NCBI RefSeq assembly: GCF_003627755.1
Contig: NZ_CP032696.1
Span: 1 to 64,000 of the forward strand
Origin: Rhizobium jaguaris
Lineage (GTDB): Bacteria; Pseudomonadota; Alphaproteobacteria; Rhizobiales; Rhizobiaceae
Reading direction: 5' to 3'
DNA: 64,000 nt
Of the stretch, positions 8,493-17,629 are shown piece by piece. The notes below the pieces were generated by a model. It worked only from the letters and a program-made list of their open reading frames with translations, was not told the DNA's origin and did no database searches. Position numbers and translations under genes: made by a program. Position 1 is the first letter of the stretch. The number at the start of each line of letters is the position of its first letter.

Positions 8493-8678
8493 CTGGCCAG
8501 TGAGCGTCATGAAATTGCACGACTGACCAGGGGATCCGGAGATCAAGGCATTGTGCTGCGGGCGCTCTTTCACCATAACTGACCACGGCAATCTTAACGA
8601 GATTTCGGTAAGGAGAGGATGCAAGTCACGTATGAAGAAGTGCGGTATTGAAAAGCCTGACGAAGCCAGCGCAAACGC

Positions 8679-9548
8679 ATGACAGTTCGTCGTCCTTCTT
8701 CGACAAAAATCGAGCGTGCGAAATGGATTGCACTCCGCACCGAGCAGACCATCCGGGAAGGCGCGCTGGGCGACGATAAAGAGCTGTCGGCGTGGATCAA
8801 GATCCACGATCCTGCCTCGGATAACCAGATCAAGCAAATCAAGCGCTGGATCGCGTCCGGCAAAATCGAGGTGCCGCCGCGTTACCCGCACGCCATGACC
8901 GCGGCGGAGGCGAGGCGTATTATCGCTGCGAATAGACCGGCGAAAACACGTGGCGAACAGGGTCAAGCACGGCGGAAGCTTCCTTGGCTTGCCCGGAAAT
9001 TGCTTTGGCTTTGGCTATGGATCGGTGTCGCGGTGCCGATGATCGTCGGTGTGTTCATTCCATTATTTCTGCCTTCGACCGAGTGGGCGGCGCTGATGAG
9101 CATACCGAGTGTTGCGATCGGTCTGCTATCGGCCGCAATTTATGTTCTGGTACTGCGAGCCTACCTGGAATTACGCGGTGACTACCCAATTATCGTCGGA
9201 GGCGCGGCATTGCTCGCCTTTGCCGCTGGTAGGAATATCGCCATCCTTATCGTGCCAATGATCTTTCCGCTGTTCATTGGGGCGCATGTGGAGATGCCTT
9301 ACACGGTGGTGCAAATTGACGGGTTTGAGAGCAAAGGCTGCCGCCGACCGATCAAGCTCGAAGGAATGCCCTTGATGTTCAGAGAACTGTGCGGCTTTCC
9401 GGATAGTTTCAGACACAGCCTTGCACCTGGCATGCGCTTAAGTGTTGCCGGCTACGGCACTCGCTATGGTCTCTATGTCGAGAGTGCCCGTCCGGCAGGT
9501 CCCGTATCGACAGACGGTCCAAAGCAGTTGCGGGGAGCTCCGGATTAG
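8679..9548 (+). CDS. membrane protein of unknown function
   Basis: A 289-residue protein. The N-terminal 95 residues are soluble and charged (KIERAKWIALRTEQTIREG and similar). Three to four hydrophobic helices follow between about 105 and 205. The C-terminal 80 residues are soluble and contain two cysteines (GCRRPIK and ELCGF), which could form a disulfide if this part lies in the periplasm. I do not recognise a family. The gene is isolated between the HIT gene and a convergent secreted protein. Confidence 0.6.
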   Translation: MTVRRPSSTKIERAKWIALRTEQTIREGALGDDKELSAWIKIHDPASDNQIKQIKRWIASGKIEVPPRYPHAMTAAEARRIIAANRPAKTRGEQGQARRKLPWLARKLLWLWLWIGVAVPMIVGVFIPLFLPSTEWAALMSIPSVAIGLLSAAIYVLVLRAYLELRGDYPIIVGGAALLAFAAGRNIAILIVPMIFPLFIGAHVEMPYTVVQIDGFESKGCRRPIKLEGMPLMFRELCGFPDSFRHSLAPGMRLSVAGYGTRYGLYVESARPAGPVSTDGPKQLRGAPD

Positions 9549-9642
9549 ATCAATCCTGCTGGGGCCCCCGGAAATTCGGGATCGAGGTGGGGCGGCTATT
9601 TGAGCCTCGGATAAGAGTTTTCACTTCCAGCACTCCGAGGGA

Positions 9643-11376
9643 TCAGCGAAGATTTTCTTCGATCGTCTTGTAACAGGTATCGTTATTCCCGATGTCGGCC
9701 TTAGCCAGTGACTTCCATTCATCGCGATCAAAGTCGAAATACTCAAGGAAGCAGCGGCCGGCATCGTAGCTGAACCATTGAGCGGCAAGCAGGCGACTTT
9801 CGAGACTGTATTCCAATGCAAGATACATGTTGGCTTCGCCGCCGCGTGGGAAACTCGCCGGCCGGCCAGTCTTATTGTCGGCGACGATCGCGAAGGAGCA
9901 TCCCGTTCCGCAGCCGATCTGAATGAGGGTGTAGTGTCCCGCGAAGTTGGGGCCCTGGCGCATCCCGTCACGGATACGCGTTCTGAAGGAATTGAACTGA
10001 CGGTCTCGGCCCTTGAAGTCGGGCAGCATCGTCTTTCCGGCAAATCGACCTGAGATCGGAAAGTCGGCCGGTTTTTTGCGCACAACGCTTGATATGACCG
10101 ATGCGTTCGCCTCCGTGGCTATCGGCTGGGATGATGTGGCGTCACACGCATGCCATTCCATTTGATAGCCATACTCGCCTTCGCGACCGAAGCACCAGCC
10201 GACAGTCTGCAGCTTCGCTGCGATGCGCTCGCGCCTGTCGCAGGCTGCCAGGGTTTCAGTCGAATCTCCGCTGCCGCCGCGGCATGCTCCATTTTGTTCT
10301 TGCCACTGCGATATCAGGCGGGCCGGCGCGGAGGCTCCCTTATCGGTCTCGCTGACCTTCCCGCCCTCCGACACAATCGCACCGGTCTTCTGGTCCCAGA
10401 CGAAGGAGAACTCCGCAGTCCCCGATGATATGCGATCGCCGGCCCGCTTTGCGTACCAATCGACATTTCCCTCGATCCTGCAGGTATCCGAACAGCTGAT
10501 CCTCAGAGATTGCGGTCTTTCGCTATAGGCCCGGATCGGCCATCGTGTCGCAAAGTCGCGCTTTGCAGTGACCACCACAGCTTTGGGTGTCGCTTTTCCG
10601 TAGAAATCCACGGTATCGCCGTATGCTCTTTCCATGAAAGCAACCGCTTCGGTATTCCCGCGAGACCAGGCGTCGTAATAGGCGGATATGAAGGCCTGGG
10701 CCTTCTGCTCGACTGTCGTGGCAGCAGCTTGATGCGTTGAGGGGGAAGGAACCGCTGGAACAGCCGCTCTCGCCGCCTCAAGCCGGTCGGAGATATCGTT
10801 CAGATTCCCGAACGTTACCCCATAGCTCTGCATCTCACTGGCGGTGAGATACCGCATATCGTCGCTCGGTACGGAGAGGCTGAGCTGAAGCAGCTTGGGG
10901 TCGACGCCCATCTCCGTAAAATACGACATGATCTGTGCAGTCATCGTCTGTACCGCAGCCACGGCGGTCGGACCATCGAGCCCGGTCCCCGGCGCAAACG
11001 AAGATTGATGAACACCGATGGCGCCGGGCTCTGCTTGGCGGATCACCCCGCCGACGAATGCCAGCGTGCAGGCGGATGCACACTGGCTGGCACGCAGCTG
11101 GAAAGTCGCTAGCCCGAGCGACCGGATCATCCTCCCGTAGGCCATGGCCGCAAGGATGTTGCCGCCGTTGCTGTCAAAGGTGACGGCCTTGGCGCCGCTT
11201 GCCGCGACCTCCCGCGACAGTTGCTGAGGATCGTCGGACTGGCTGAATTCACCTTTCAGCAGAAGAACCGGTGAGGCGTTTTCGATTGGGATACGCTGTA
11301 TCATCATGTCTGCACGCGCCGCGCCGAACAAGGTTGCGGATGCAAAAATGGCCAGAACGGATTGACGCAGGAACAC
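9643..11376 (-). CDS. secreted protein with ClpP-like serine protease fold
   Basis: A 577-residue protein with an N-terminal signal peptide (about 1-22, ending GAARAD). Residues 55-150 look like a periplasmic ClpP/crotonase-fold domain: VTFDSNGGNILAAMAYGRMI, then CASACTLAFVGG with candidate nucleophile Ser101, then GVHQSSF with candidate His123. The 22-residue spacing is close to that of the ClpP Ser-His pair. The middle (about 225-350) resembles an SnoaL-type cone fold with a helical start (KAQAFISAYYDAW). The C-terminal 130 residues, with paired cysteines in GCGTGCSFAIV, form a third module I cannot name. The gene is monocistronic. A role in envelope protein quality control or signalling is inference. 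Confidence 0.65.
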   Translation of the reverse strand: MFLRQSVLAIFASATLFGAARADMMIQRIPIENASPVLLLKGEFSQSDDPQQLSREVAASGAKAVTFDSNGGNILAAMAYGRMIRSLGLATFQLRASQCASACTLAFVGGVIRQAEPGAIGVHQSSFAPGTGLDGPTAVAAVQTMTAQIMSYFTEMGVDPKLLQLSLSVPSDDMRYLTASEMQSYGVTFGNLNDISDRLEAARAAVPAVPSPSTHQAAATTVEQKAQAFISAYYDAWSRGNTEAVAFMERAYGDTVDFYGKATPKAVVVTAKRDFATRWPIRAYSERPQSLRISCSDTCRIEGNVDWYAKRAGDRISSGTAEFSFVWDQKTGAIVSEGGKVSETDKGASAPARLISQWQEQNGACRGGSGDSTETLAACDRRERIAAKLQTVGWCFGREGEYGYQMEWHACDATSSQPIATEANASVISSVVRKKPADFPISGRFAGKTMLPDFKGRDRQFNSFRTRIRDGMRQGPNFAGHYTLIQIGCGTGCSFAIVADNKTGRPASFPRGGEANMYLALEYSLESRLLAAQWFSYDAGRCFLEYFDFDRDEWKSLAKADIGNNDTCYKTIEENLR

Positions 11377-11406
11377 CGATACTAACCCCAGAGAACAGCA
11401 AGATGC

Positions 11407-11592
11407 ATGTTATCGCATCAACTGTTACGCGCAATACTGAAAGCGATATTTCGCGCCGACGACAAGAAATTTGACGCCAACACGAAATTGGAGCGCTCCG
11501 TACTGATTCATCTTGGTTGGGACCGTCTCGACTTGCAGCAACTAGTTCTCGGCTTTCAGGCGGATGTTCGCGCGAGGCCGCTTAGTGCCTGA
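11407..11592 (+). pseudogene. acyl-carrier-protein-like fragment
   Basis: The 61 codons include FDANTKLERSV and then HLGWDRLDLQQLVLGF, which resembles the LGxDSLDxVELV phosphopantetheine site of acyl carrier proteins. The modified serine is replaced by Arg and the frame ends 20 residues later, before helix III. It looks like a decayed carrier protein gene. The resemblance is modest, so confidence is low. Confidence 0.3.
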
Positions 11593-11840
11593 ATCGAACT
11601 TGCCTCGGAGGAGGGAGCCAAATCTGGCGCCGACCTCCCGATGGCCCGGGCGGTGCTGAGCGGCCCCGATCTAGAAATGGCGACCGACGTTGGAGGTGCC
11701 GACACCTGCCACAACGGCCATTTTATTGCAGCCGCCAAAACGCGTGCGGCCGAGGTCGCCCGCCGGAACGGTGAGCAAGTTCGGTTGAAACACCGGACAC
11801 CGGCATTAAACTCAGCTCGACTCATCGCCTCCCGTTCCTC
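11593..11840. other. short-frame region, nothing recognised
   Basis: Between the carrier-protein-like fragment and the 3' end of the large recombinase. Plus-strand frames give unfamiliar protein. Probably decayed. Confidence 0.35.
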
Positions 11841-14198
11841 CTATGCTGCTTCCCAAACCTGGTTCAGAATTTTTGCGGCCAAGGCCGCCTTGTCCTGGGG
11901 CAGGAACCGGCCATAGTGCTGCTGCACCACATCCGGGGTATCCTGGATCGCATAGCTTGCCTGCTCGTAGGATCCTGTCTGTTTAAGGATATGGGTCGCG
12001 AGAATGTCCCGAACATTGTGCGGCCCGTGCGGCAGCAGGCCCTGAATGGCGCCGCGACCGGTGTAGGGGTTGTAGATCCCATATCGTTGGATCACGGTTC
12101 TCCAGGCTTCGTAGAATGTCGTGGAGTCGTATGCGGCTTCGGTACTGGTCGTCTTCACCGTCTTCACGAACAGGGTGCCGGGATCCTTTGCACCGGCGAG
12201 CAACACACCGCGATGCCGGTCGACGTAGGCTTCCAGGTATTTATAAAGGTCGAGCAGGTCGGGCAGGATCAGTCGGAATGGTTTCTGGCCAAAGAAAGAC
12301 GAGCCGGAATTCTTGAAGGCGACGGACGGGATGAGCACTTCCCAGCCACGCTCGCGGTCGCTCCAGCGCAGCTCCCCACACTTCATGTCTTCCAGGCGGC
12401 GCTCGGACGTCGGAAAGTGACCACGTGGGCAGACGCGAAGCTGGCAGAGGTTCTTCTGCCGCAGTCCCAGATGCAACCCAAGCCGAAGCATCAGGAAGGA
12501 GCGGACAGCCTCCGCCGCGGGTCGCGGATAATGGCCTTCGTCCGGCATGCGCTTCAGGATCTCGTCGGTGATCTTGCGGTATTCCGCGAGCGGGCTGTCT
12601 GCCTCCAGGATCACCATGATCGGCTCGAACGGATCGCGATGCACCCGCATGACCCGCTGTACTTCCTTCGAGCGATTAGCGGCATGCCGATGAAACGCGT
12701 CGCAGGCGCCATGCCAGTCGCGTGAAGCGAATTCGATCTCCTCCGGCGCGATCAGATTTTCGATCGGCCTGACATTCTTCAGAAGCTCCGGATGCTGCCG
12801 GATCCAGCCGACCTCGGCACGGGTGAGGGCTTGTGCGACCATCAGCATGTCCTCTTCCCACTTGGTGTAGAAGCCGCGACGCTGCTCGCGCCATTGCAGA
12901 TACCAGTCCCAGACGCCCGGGAAGATCAGCAAGCCGAAGGTCAACTGGCTGAGCGGGACGCCGCGGCCCTTGACGATGCCGGCGGGTGACGCGGCCAGCG
13001 CCCCGAACATCAGCCCAAGGTGCTCGATCTTCTGCGATGCCGTTTCCTCGCCCCACACGCCGTTGCGCTGAAACCCGATCGCCGTCAGCGTCGAGGTCTT
13101 GAAACGGATCAGGTCCGCCATCTCCATCGCCAGGCGCGGCGGTGCATCGACCACGCCGGAAAGAAGGTCCGGATCCTCGAACGATTCCTCGGCGCTGTGA
13201 TAGGCGCCGCGGGTTAGGGCCGTCGACCGAGGAGACAGGGATGCGCCACCATAGGTGATGCCGGGAAACCGGATGGCATAGCGTTGCTTGCTAGCCGCCG
13301 CCTGGTAGCGGCGATAATCGGTGGAACCGGATATGATGACTCGCCGCACCCAATCGAGGATTTCCTCGCGCTTGGAAAACGGCAGGCTGCCGAAATCGTC
13401 CGGCAGATGCCAGGCTAATCGCCGCCGCTCGGCAGGACTGATATCACCAAGGTCATGACCGTTGAGCGAACGAGCCTGATGCGGAAGCTTGGCCTTGAAA
13501 TATCCCTCCGGCAGTCGGTAGCGCCGCTCGATGCGGGCGAGGATATCGAAGCTGGCAATAGATCTCGGGGCGCGTTCACCCTGGATCCATGACAACAGCG
13601 TCTTGTGGTCAAAAGTCTCGCCGAGACGAATGATCGCGCGATAGAGTTGCCAATAACTGTCGCCGAAGCGGCGCATCTGGTAGATGAGCGCGTCCTGAAA
13701 GCTTTCAGGATCGTCCGCCGCCTCGAACAGCGGTTCGGGAAATTCCCGGATCGGTTTTGGTTGTGGACCGCGCGGCACAGACGCCGATTGAGCCGGAGCC
13801 TCGTCTCTGCTCATCCGTTGGGGCTTGCGGGTGGAGGATGCGGTTGATGCTGGCGCGCGGCGAGCGGCTTTGCTTGGGCTGGTTTTCGGGCTTGGCGGTC
13901 GAACGTCTTCCGCCGCGGGCGGCATGCGGAGCCATCGGAGGATGGCGTCGAGACCCGGGCGCAGGTGCTTTTTCAGCTCCGCTGTCATCTCGTCCTTGAT
14001 CCCGCAGGCTTCCGCGACCGTCGTCCAGTCGATGCGGCCGTTCTCCATCGGTGGTGACTTGCGGTAGATGATCAGGCTGATGAGGTATGGTCGGATATTC
14101 TCGAGGACCCGTTTCGATGCGATCGGCGCAATGCGCAGTTCGCAGAAGTCTGAGATTTTTCGTTGAAAATGGCGTGAAGAAACGTCTTGTTTTGGCAT
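11841..14198 (-). CDS. large tyrosine recombinase-like integrase
   Basis: A 785-residue protein, about twice the length of a standard integrase. The C-terminal 230 residues carry the tyrosine recombinase boxes: LGLRQKNLCQL (box I Arg), HGPHNVRDILATHIL (HxxR) and QQHYGRF (nucleophile Tyr near residue 765). The N-terminal 350 residues are basic and proline-rich around 90-150 and then contain a segment that may be a helix-turn-helix (KTLLSWIQGER). Such long recombinases are often found at the edge of genomic islands. It lies beside an unrecognised three-gene operon (14875-16424) whose gene start faces away from it. The catalytic residues seem intact. Confidence 0.8.
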   Translation of the reverse strand: MPKQDVSSRHFQRKISDFCELRIAPIASKRVLENIRPYLISLIIYRKSPPMENGRIDWTTVAEACGIKDEMTAELKKHLRPGLDAILRWLRMPPAAEDVRPPSPKTSPSKAARRAPASTASSTRKPQRMSRDEAPAQSASVPRGPQPKPIREFPEPLFEAADDPESFQDALIYQMRRFGDSYWQLYRAIIRLGETFDHKTLLSWIQGERAPRSIASFDILARIERRYRLPEGYFKAKLPHQARSLNGHDLGDISPAERRRLAWHLPDDFGSLPFSKREEILDWVRRVIISGSTDYRRYQAAASKQRYAIRFPGITYGGASLSPRSTALTRGAYHSAEESFEDPDLLSGVVDAPPRLAMEMADLIRFKTSTLTAIGFQRNGVWGEETASQKIEHLGLMFGALAASPAGIVKGRGVPLSQLTFGLLIFPGVWDWYLQWREQRRGFYTKWEEDMLMVAQALTRAEVGWIRQHPELLKNVRPIENLIAPEEIEFASRDWHGACDAFHRHAANRSKEVQRVMRVHRDPFEPIMVILEADSPLAEYRKITDEILKRMPDEGHYPRPAAEAVRSFLMLRLGLHLGLRQKNLCQLRVCPRGHFPTSERRLEDMKCGELRWSDRERGWEVLIPSVAFKNSGSSFFGQKPFRLILPDLLDLYKYLEAYVDRHRGVLLAGAKDPGTLFVKTVKTTSTEAAYDSTTFYEAWRTVIQRYGIYNPYTGRGAIQGLLPHGPHNVRDILATHILKQTGSYEQASYAIQDTPDVVQQHYGRFLPQDKAALAAKILNQVWEAA

Positions 14199-14364
14199 GC
14201 TCGCATTCCATAGCTATCGGCCCCAATGCCGAGGGCGAGCGGAAATAAAGGCTGTCTTTTAAAAAACCATGTATCCCCGGTCGGCCCTCCTCAAGCAGCG
14301 CAGCCGGATGGCGCTCGCACCCACCATGATGGTGAGCGACCGCTACTCTTTGCGGTTCCTGGCA

Positions 14365-14655
14365 TCAGCATTTGCAGAAGACGTTCGGCATGAACCCGCA
14401 CAGTGCGTGATTGCTGACGCCGATATCCTGGCAGCCGCCGTGCGGTAGCGACAGGAAATTCACCCGGGACTTCGATTTTGGGATGCGAAAGACAGTAAAA
14501 TTCGGGCCGCCGATGTTTGTAGCGTAAGATGGAATATGGGAATGTCGGGCACCGGTGTCGACGACGATGACATAAGACGACGACACCAGACCAGCATGCA
14601 ACATCGCCGCGTCCTCGGCAACAAAGCCTTCCAGCTCTTTCGTTAGAAGCCAAAC
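14365..14655 (-). pseudogene. transposase relic
   Basis: The minus-strand translation has VDTGARHSHIPSYATNIGG, then FTVFRIPKSKSRVNFLSL. This matches the catalytic core pattern of a transposase family with the phrase DDTGARH...TQIG...F..F.TT.SKSR.NFL. One of the two aspartates expected before TGARH is Val here, and both ends are missing, so it is non-functional. The family name is not certain; it may be IS66-related. Confidence 0.5.
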
Positions 14656-14681
14656 TTGTAGCACGGTATTTTTACCGCGAT

Positions 14682-14712
14682 GGAGGGAAACAGGCGGTAA
14701 CGGTTTCCCTCC
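14682..14712. repeat. 10-bp perfect inverted repeat
   Basis: GGAGGGAAAC and GTTTCCCTCC are separated by 11 bases. It lies between the transposase relic and the start of the three-gene operon. It may be an operator, an attenuator or a remnant of a mobile-element end. Confidence 0.5.
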
Positions 14713-14874
14713 TGCGGGTGCATACTTGTTGGGCAACGAGAAACCGCAACAGACGTAACGATTGTCAACATACTGTTTGAAACGTCGACACGCTGTAACT
14801 TGGTTCGGTTTACTGTGCCACAATTGACAGCCCCTCTGTGCTCGCCATAAAGTTGAAAATCATCGGAGGGCCTA

Positions 14875-15156
14875 ATGCCAACATTAAAGATCGCACACAT
14901 TCGAGAGCAGGGGCAGGACATAATAATTGTCCCGCTCGACAGTTCTTTTGAACAAAAGTCGCAAGATGATCAAAGCGATGCCATCGACGAGATTCAGGTA
15001 GCCGCTCAGAGCGCCGGGTTGCGGGGTAAGGTTGTCGTGGTCTGGACAAGCGGCGGAAGGATGAAATTTATCGGCCCGCAGCCGTGGCATCCCTTTCTTC
15101 GCTCGCTAAGCATGAACTCGATACAAGCAAGTCTGAACAGAACGCTTTCTTGGTGA
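14875..15156 (+). CDS. unrecognised 93-residue protein, gene 1 of a three-gene operon
   Basis: A 93-residue protein with a strong ribosome-binding site (CGGAGGG) before the ATG. It is predicted to be soluble, with a beta-strand-rich start (LKIAHIREQGQDIIIVPLD), an acidic central helix and a strand GKVVVVWTSGGRMKFIG, ending in a hydrophobic tail. I recognise no family. Codon use is more AT-rich than in the flanking housekeeping-like genes, which suggests acquisition. It is followed after 49 bases by the second gene on the same strand. A small sensor or adaptor role is only a guess. Confidence 0.65.
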   Translation: MPTLKIAHIREQGQDIIIVPLDSSFEQKSQDDQSDAIDEIQVAAQSAGLRGKVVVVWTSGGRMKFIGPQPWHPFLRSLSMNSIQASLNRTLSW

Positions 15157-15205
15157 GCGATCATTCAACGCAGCAGAATTTTCACGGCAGACCCAAGGGG
15201 ACCTT

Positions 15206-15700
15206 ATGATCACCGACATTAGTAACTACGTCTCTGTTCGAGATCGAGCCGAGCAACTTGGATGCATGGTTTCCGATCGAATATCAGTATTGCCTGCAAA
15301 TTTCGAATCAGCCGTTTCCATCAATGATTTTTTGCAACGTACGGAGGCTGCGACACTCAGAACTTTGTTTCGATTAAACGGTGTGCCGAGCGATGAATTG
15401 GTATCGAAGGAACAGCGTGGAGCTTATATTCAGAATAATTCAATCGAATGGATTGCTCCCACGCTTTTTGTTGCCGGCTCGATCTGGTCGCAAGAGCCTA
15501 ATGCCGTCAATCTAGCGTTGAACGTCTTATCCACGTATATTACAGACTTCTTCAAGGGAGCGCCGGGACGTAAGACGATGAAGCTCGAAATTGTCGTCGA
15601 AAAAAGGAGATCAACACTCTGCAAAAGGCTAAAATATGAAGGAGATGTCGAAGGGATCCGAGAGCTCGCCGCCGCTATTGGACGGCTCGCAGACGAATAA
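15206..15700 (+). CDS. unrecognised 164-residue protein, gene 2 of a three-gene operon
   Basis: A 164-residue protein. Residues 25-80 are polar and helical. Residues 85-115 form a moderately hydrophobic segment (IEWIAPTLFVAGSIW, then ALNVLSTYITDFFKG). The C-terminal 45 residues contain the strand LEIVVEKRRSTLCKRLKYEG followed by DVEGIRELAAAI, a pattern I associate loosely with uncharacterised proteins near phage-defence genes. AGGGGACC precedes the start. The 3' end overlaps gene 3 by 65 bases, so translation is coupled. The function is unknown. Confidence 0.65.
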   Translation: MITDISNYVSVRDRAEQLGCMVSDRISVLPANFESAVSINDFLQRTEAATLRTLFRLNGVPSDELVSKEQRGAYIQNNSIEWIAPTLFVAGSIWSQEPNAVNLALNVLSTYITDFFKGAPGRKTMKLEIVVEKRRSTLCKRLKYEGDVEGIRELAAAIGRLADE

Positions 15701-16424
15701 ATCTGACTTTGAGTGGATTGGATACTTCAACCGCATCGTCGATGAAGCGAGACTGTTCTGCAATTTGACGCGAGACAGCGAGTTGCAGGAAGAATGCATT
15801 TCTCGATTGAGAGAAATGAGGCGGCAGTGTGCTGAAGTCAAGAAGAAAGCCCTTGATCAGGCCAAGGAAGATTTTGCCAACATTTTGCTCGGTTTTGAAT
15901 GCGTTGTAGACAGTCTTAGGCACGAGCTTCGGATGTGGATCGCCCTGAAAGAGGGGCAACCGGATTCTGCGTGGGATAGACTTATTTCTGCACAAGATGC
16001 TGGCCGTGCAGCTGTTCGGGCTCATCAGGGCTTTTCTGCACTAACGGACCATGTAGAGAGGCTAGATTGTATCGAAAAAATTGTATTTCCACCTCAAGTC
16101 TTTGTAAGCACGGGGTTTATCGTCGAATCGCAAGAGTGCTCAATATGTGGAACTGAATATGGCGATTGTGATCATCTAGAAGGGATACCCTACAACGGTG
16201 AGTTTTGCGTCGTTCTGCTGAAGCGAACTGCAGTCGATCATGTAGCCATCGTGGACGATCCACGTGACAGAAGGTGCCGTGTTACGACTGTACCGACCGA
16301 CGAAGGCAGTCGAAACCGTATGACTTGGAAGTTAGAATCGTCAGCGAATGGAACGACTGGAAGCATGGCGGCAACCAGTCGCATGCTGATTGCCAGTTCA
16401 ACGGGTTCTGGCGATGATATTTAG
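15636..16424 (+). CDS. unrecognised 262-residue protein with zinc-ribbon-like motif, gene 3
   Basis: A 262-residue protein. The first 140 residues are charged and helical, probably coiled (LREMRRQCAEVKKKALDQAK). Near residue 168 comes CSICGTEYGDCDH, a CxxC followed by CxH that should bind a zinc ion, then a further Cys in GEFC and a strand DHVAIVDDP. The C-terminal tail is low in structure. The start could be 15636 or 15645. It overlaps gene 2 in another frame, typical of tightly coupled partners. The family is not known to me, and AT-rich codon use matches genes 1 and 2. A nucleic-acid or protein-binding role is inferred from the zinc motif only. Confidence 0.65.
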   Translation: MKEMSKGSESSPPLLDGSQTNKSDFEWIGYFNRIVDEARLFCNLTRDSELQEECISRLREMRRQCAEVKKKALDQAKEDFANILLGFECVVDSLRHELRMWIALKEGQPDSAWDRLISAQDAGRAAVRAHQGFSALTDHVERLDCIEKIVFPPQVFVSTGFIVESQECSICGTEYGDCDHLEGIPYNGEFCVVLLKRTAVDHVAIVDDPRDRRCRVTTVPTDEGSRNRMTWKLESSANGTTGSMAATSRMLIASSTGSGDDI

Positions 16425-16922
16425 ACCTGTGACACCAAAGAGCGGAAAAGAAATATCGGGTAGCGCTTAATCTGACAATCGCGACAATTGAGGAGGCGCT
16501 TGCTGTTGGGAATTGCCGCTGGCTGCCTGGGTCCAAGCTGGCCGGCCAGATGGGCGCCATCGAATCCTTTTAGCACGATGTCATCATCAAGGCGTCGCGC
16601 TTCTCCAGAAATATTCCTAAACATCGAGCGGGTGGAAGCCGCAAGGGAATTCGACAACAGGATGCGCGTCGACTGGCGGCTGCCCGCAGCGATGGTTGAT
16701 GGGGACTGGCCCGATGCCGGATATGCCGCCTACGTTCCAAATTTGACCATGGGAGCGACTGCGAACCATTCTAGGGCTCTTGCACTGCGCCGACTGGCGT
16801 CGGCCGTCCTGATGCTCGAGGGATTTTTAGCCTTCTTTAGATCTGTACCGGCACCTAAGCCAACACCGACCATCCTCTTCTTTTTTAGAACCGCAAATCT
16901 TGTCGGCGTTTGACTTCACAAG
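16425..16922. other. possible HicB-like relic, otherwise unassigned
   Basis: A plus-strand frame (16488-16913) contains DWRLPAAMVDGDWPDAGYAAYVPNL, faintly like the start of a HicB antitoxin (an x-x-Y-x-AYVP-x-L pattern). The rest of the frame has a poor composition, no HicA lies nearby and no ribosome-binding site is evident. I treat it as a probable relic. Confidence 0.25.
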
Positions 16923-17275
16923 CTATGCACGGATCTCGGATGAAGTTTCGGCTTCAGCCAGGCCCCGTATTCTCCGCCGCCCGCGATGCCCTTCAGGCAG
17001 TTCGAACAGCTTCTTGTAGTCATAGCCTTCGTAGGACCAGAGTTGTCCGAGAATGCGATGCCACCACGGAATGTAGATTCGCTGGCTGACAGGATAGAGT
17101 TCGGTGGCACCCATAGCATCGTTATATGCCTTCGAGTCGAGCGCTCGAAGTACCGGCGGCTCGTCTCCCGCGATCTTGCTCATCTGCCCCCACCAGCGTG
17201 CGACCTCTACCGCCGACGGTTCGGGGTTCTCCTCTATCTCTGCTAATAAATGGTAATAGTCGCGCTGCAAGGCTT
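16923..17275 (-). pseudogene. SLATT-like domain fragment (C-terminal part)
   Basis: The minus-strand frame contains YYHLLAEIEENPEPS and DEPPVLRALDSKAYNDAMG, which resemble the distal part of SLATT domains. These domains are two-helix membrane proteins often linked with nucleotide-sensing defence systems. The membrane helices expected upstream are missing because the frame runs into an inverted piece of dadA at about 17290. It is a truncated relic made by the same rearrangement that broke dadA. The family assignment is from memory of the motif. Confidence 0.45.
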
Positions 17276-17290
17276 GATGGTCACGCGCCT

Positions 17291-17620
17291 TTCCGCACGC
17301 AGCAGCAACTCGACGCGTCCGCGAAAGACGTGAAGGCATTGGCGGCCGATGGCGTGCCTTATGAAGTGCTGAACCGGGACGGCTGCGTTCGCGTCGAACC
17401 AGCGCTTGCGCATGTCCGCGAAAAATTCGTCGGCGGCCTGCTGACGCCGAAGGACGAGACTGGCGATTGCTTCAAATTCACCAATGCGCTGACGGAGAAG
17501 GCGAAAGAGATAGGGGTCCGCTTTCTTTTCAACACGACCGTCAATCGACTCGATGCCGAAGCCAATCGGGGACGCGGTGTGGTGACCAGCGATGCACGGA
17601 TCGCGGCTGATGCGGTGACA
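17291..17620 (+). pseudogene. dadA: dadA middle segment, inverted
   Basis: The plus strand encodes FRTQQQLDASAKDVKALAAD through GGLLTPKDETGDCFKF and FLFNTTVNRLDAE, which is the central part of D-amino acid dehydrogenase. It should directly follow GTVQL, the last codons of the minus-strand dadA 5' piece at 17997. Inverting 17291-17996 would join the two in frame. The C-terminal third of the enzyme is absent. Confidence 0.85.
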
Positions 17621-17629
17621 GAAGCGTTT

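Noticed and set aside
16488..16913. HicB-like antitoxin gene
   Set aside because: Similarity is limited to one short block, there is no HicA partner, and the frame composition is poor.
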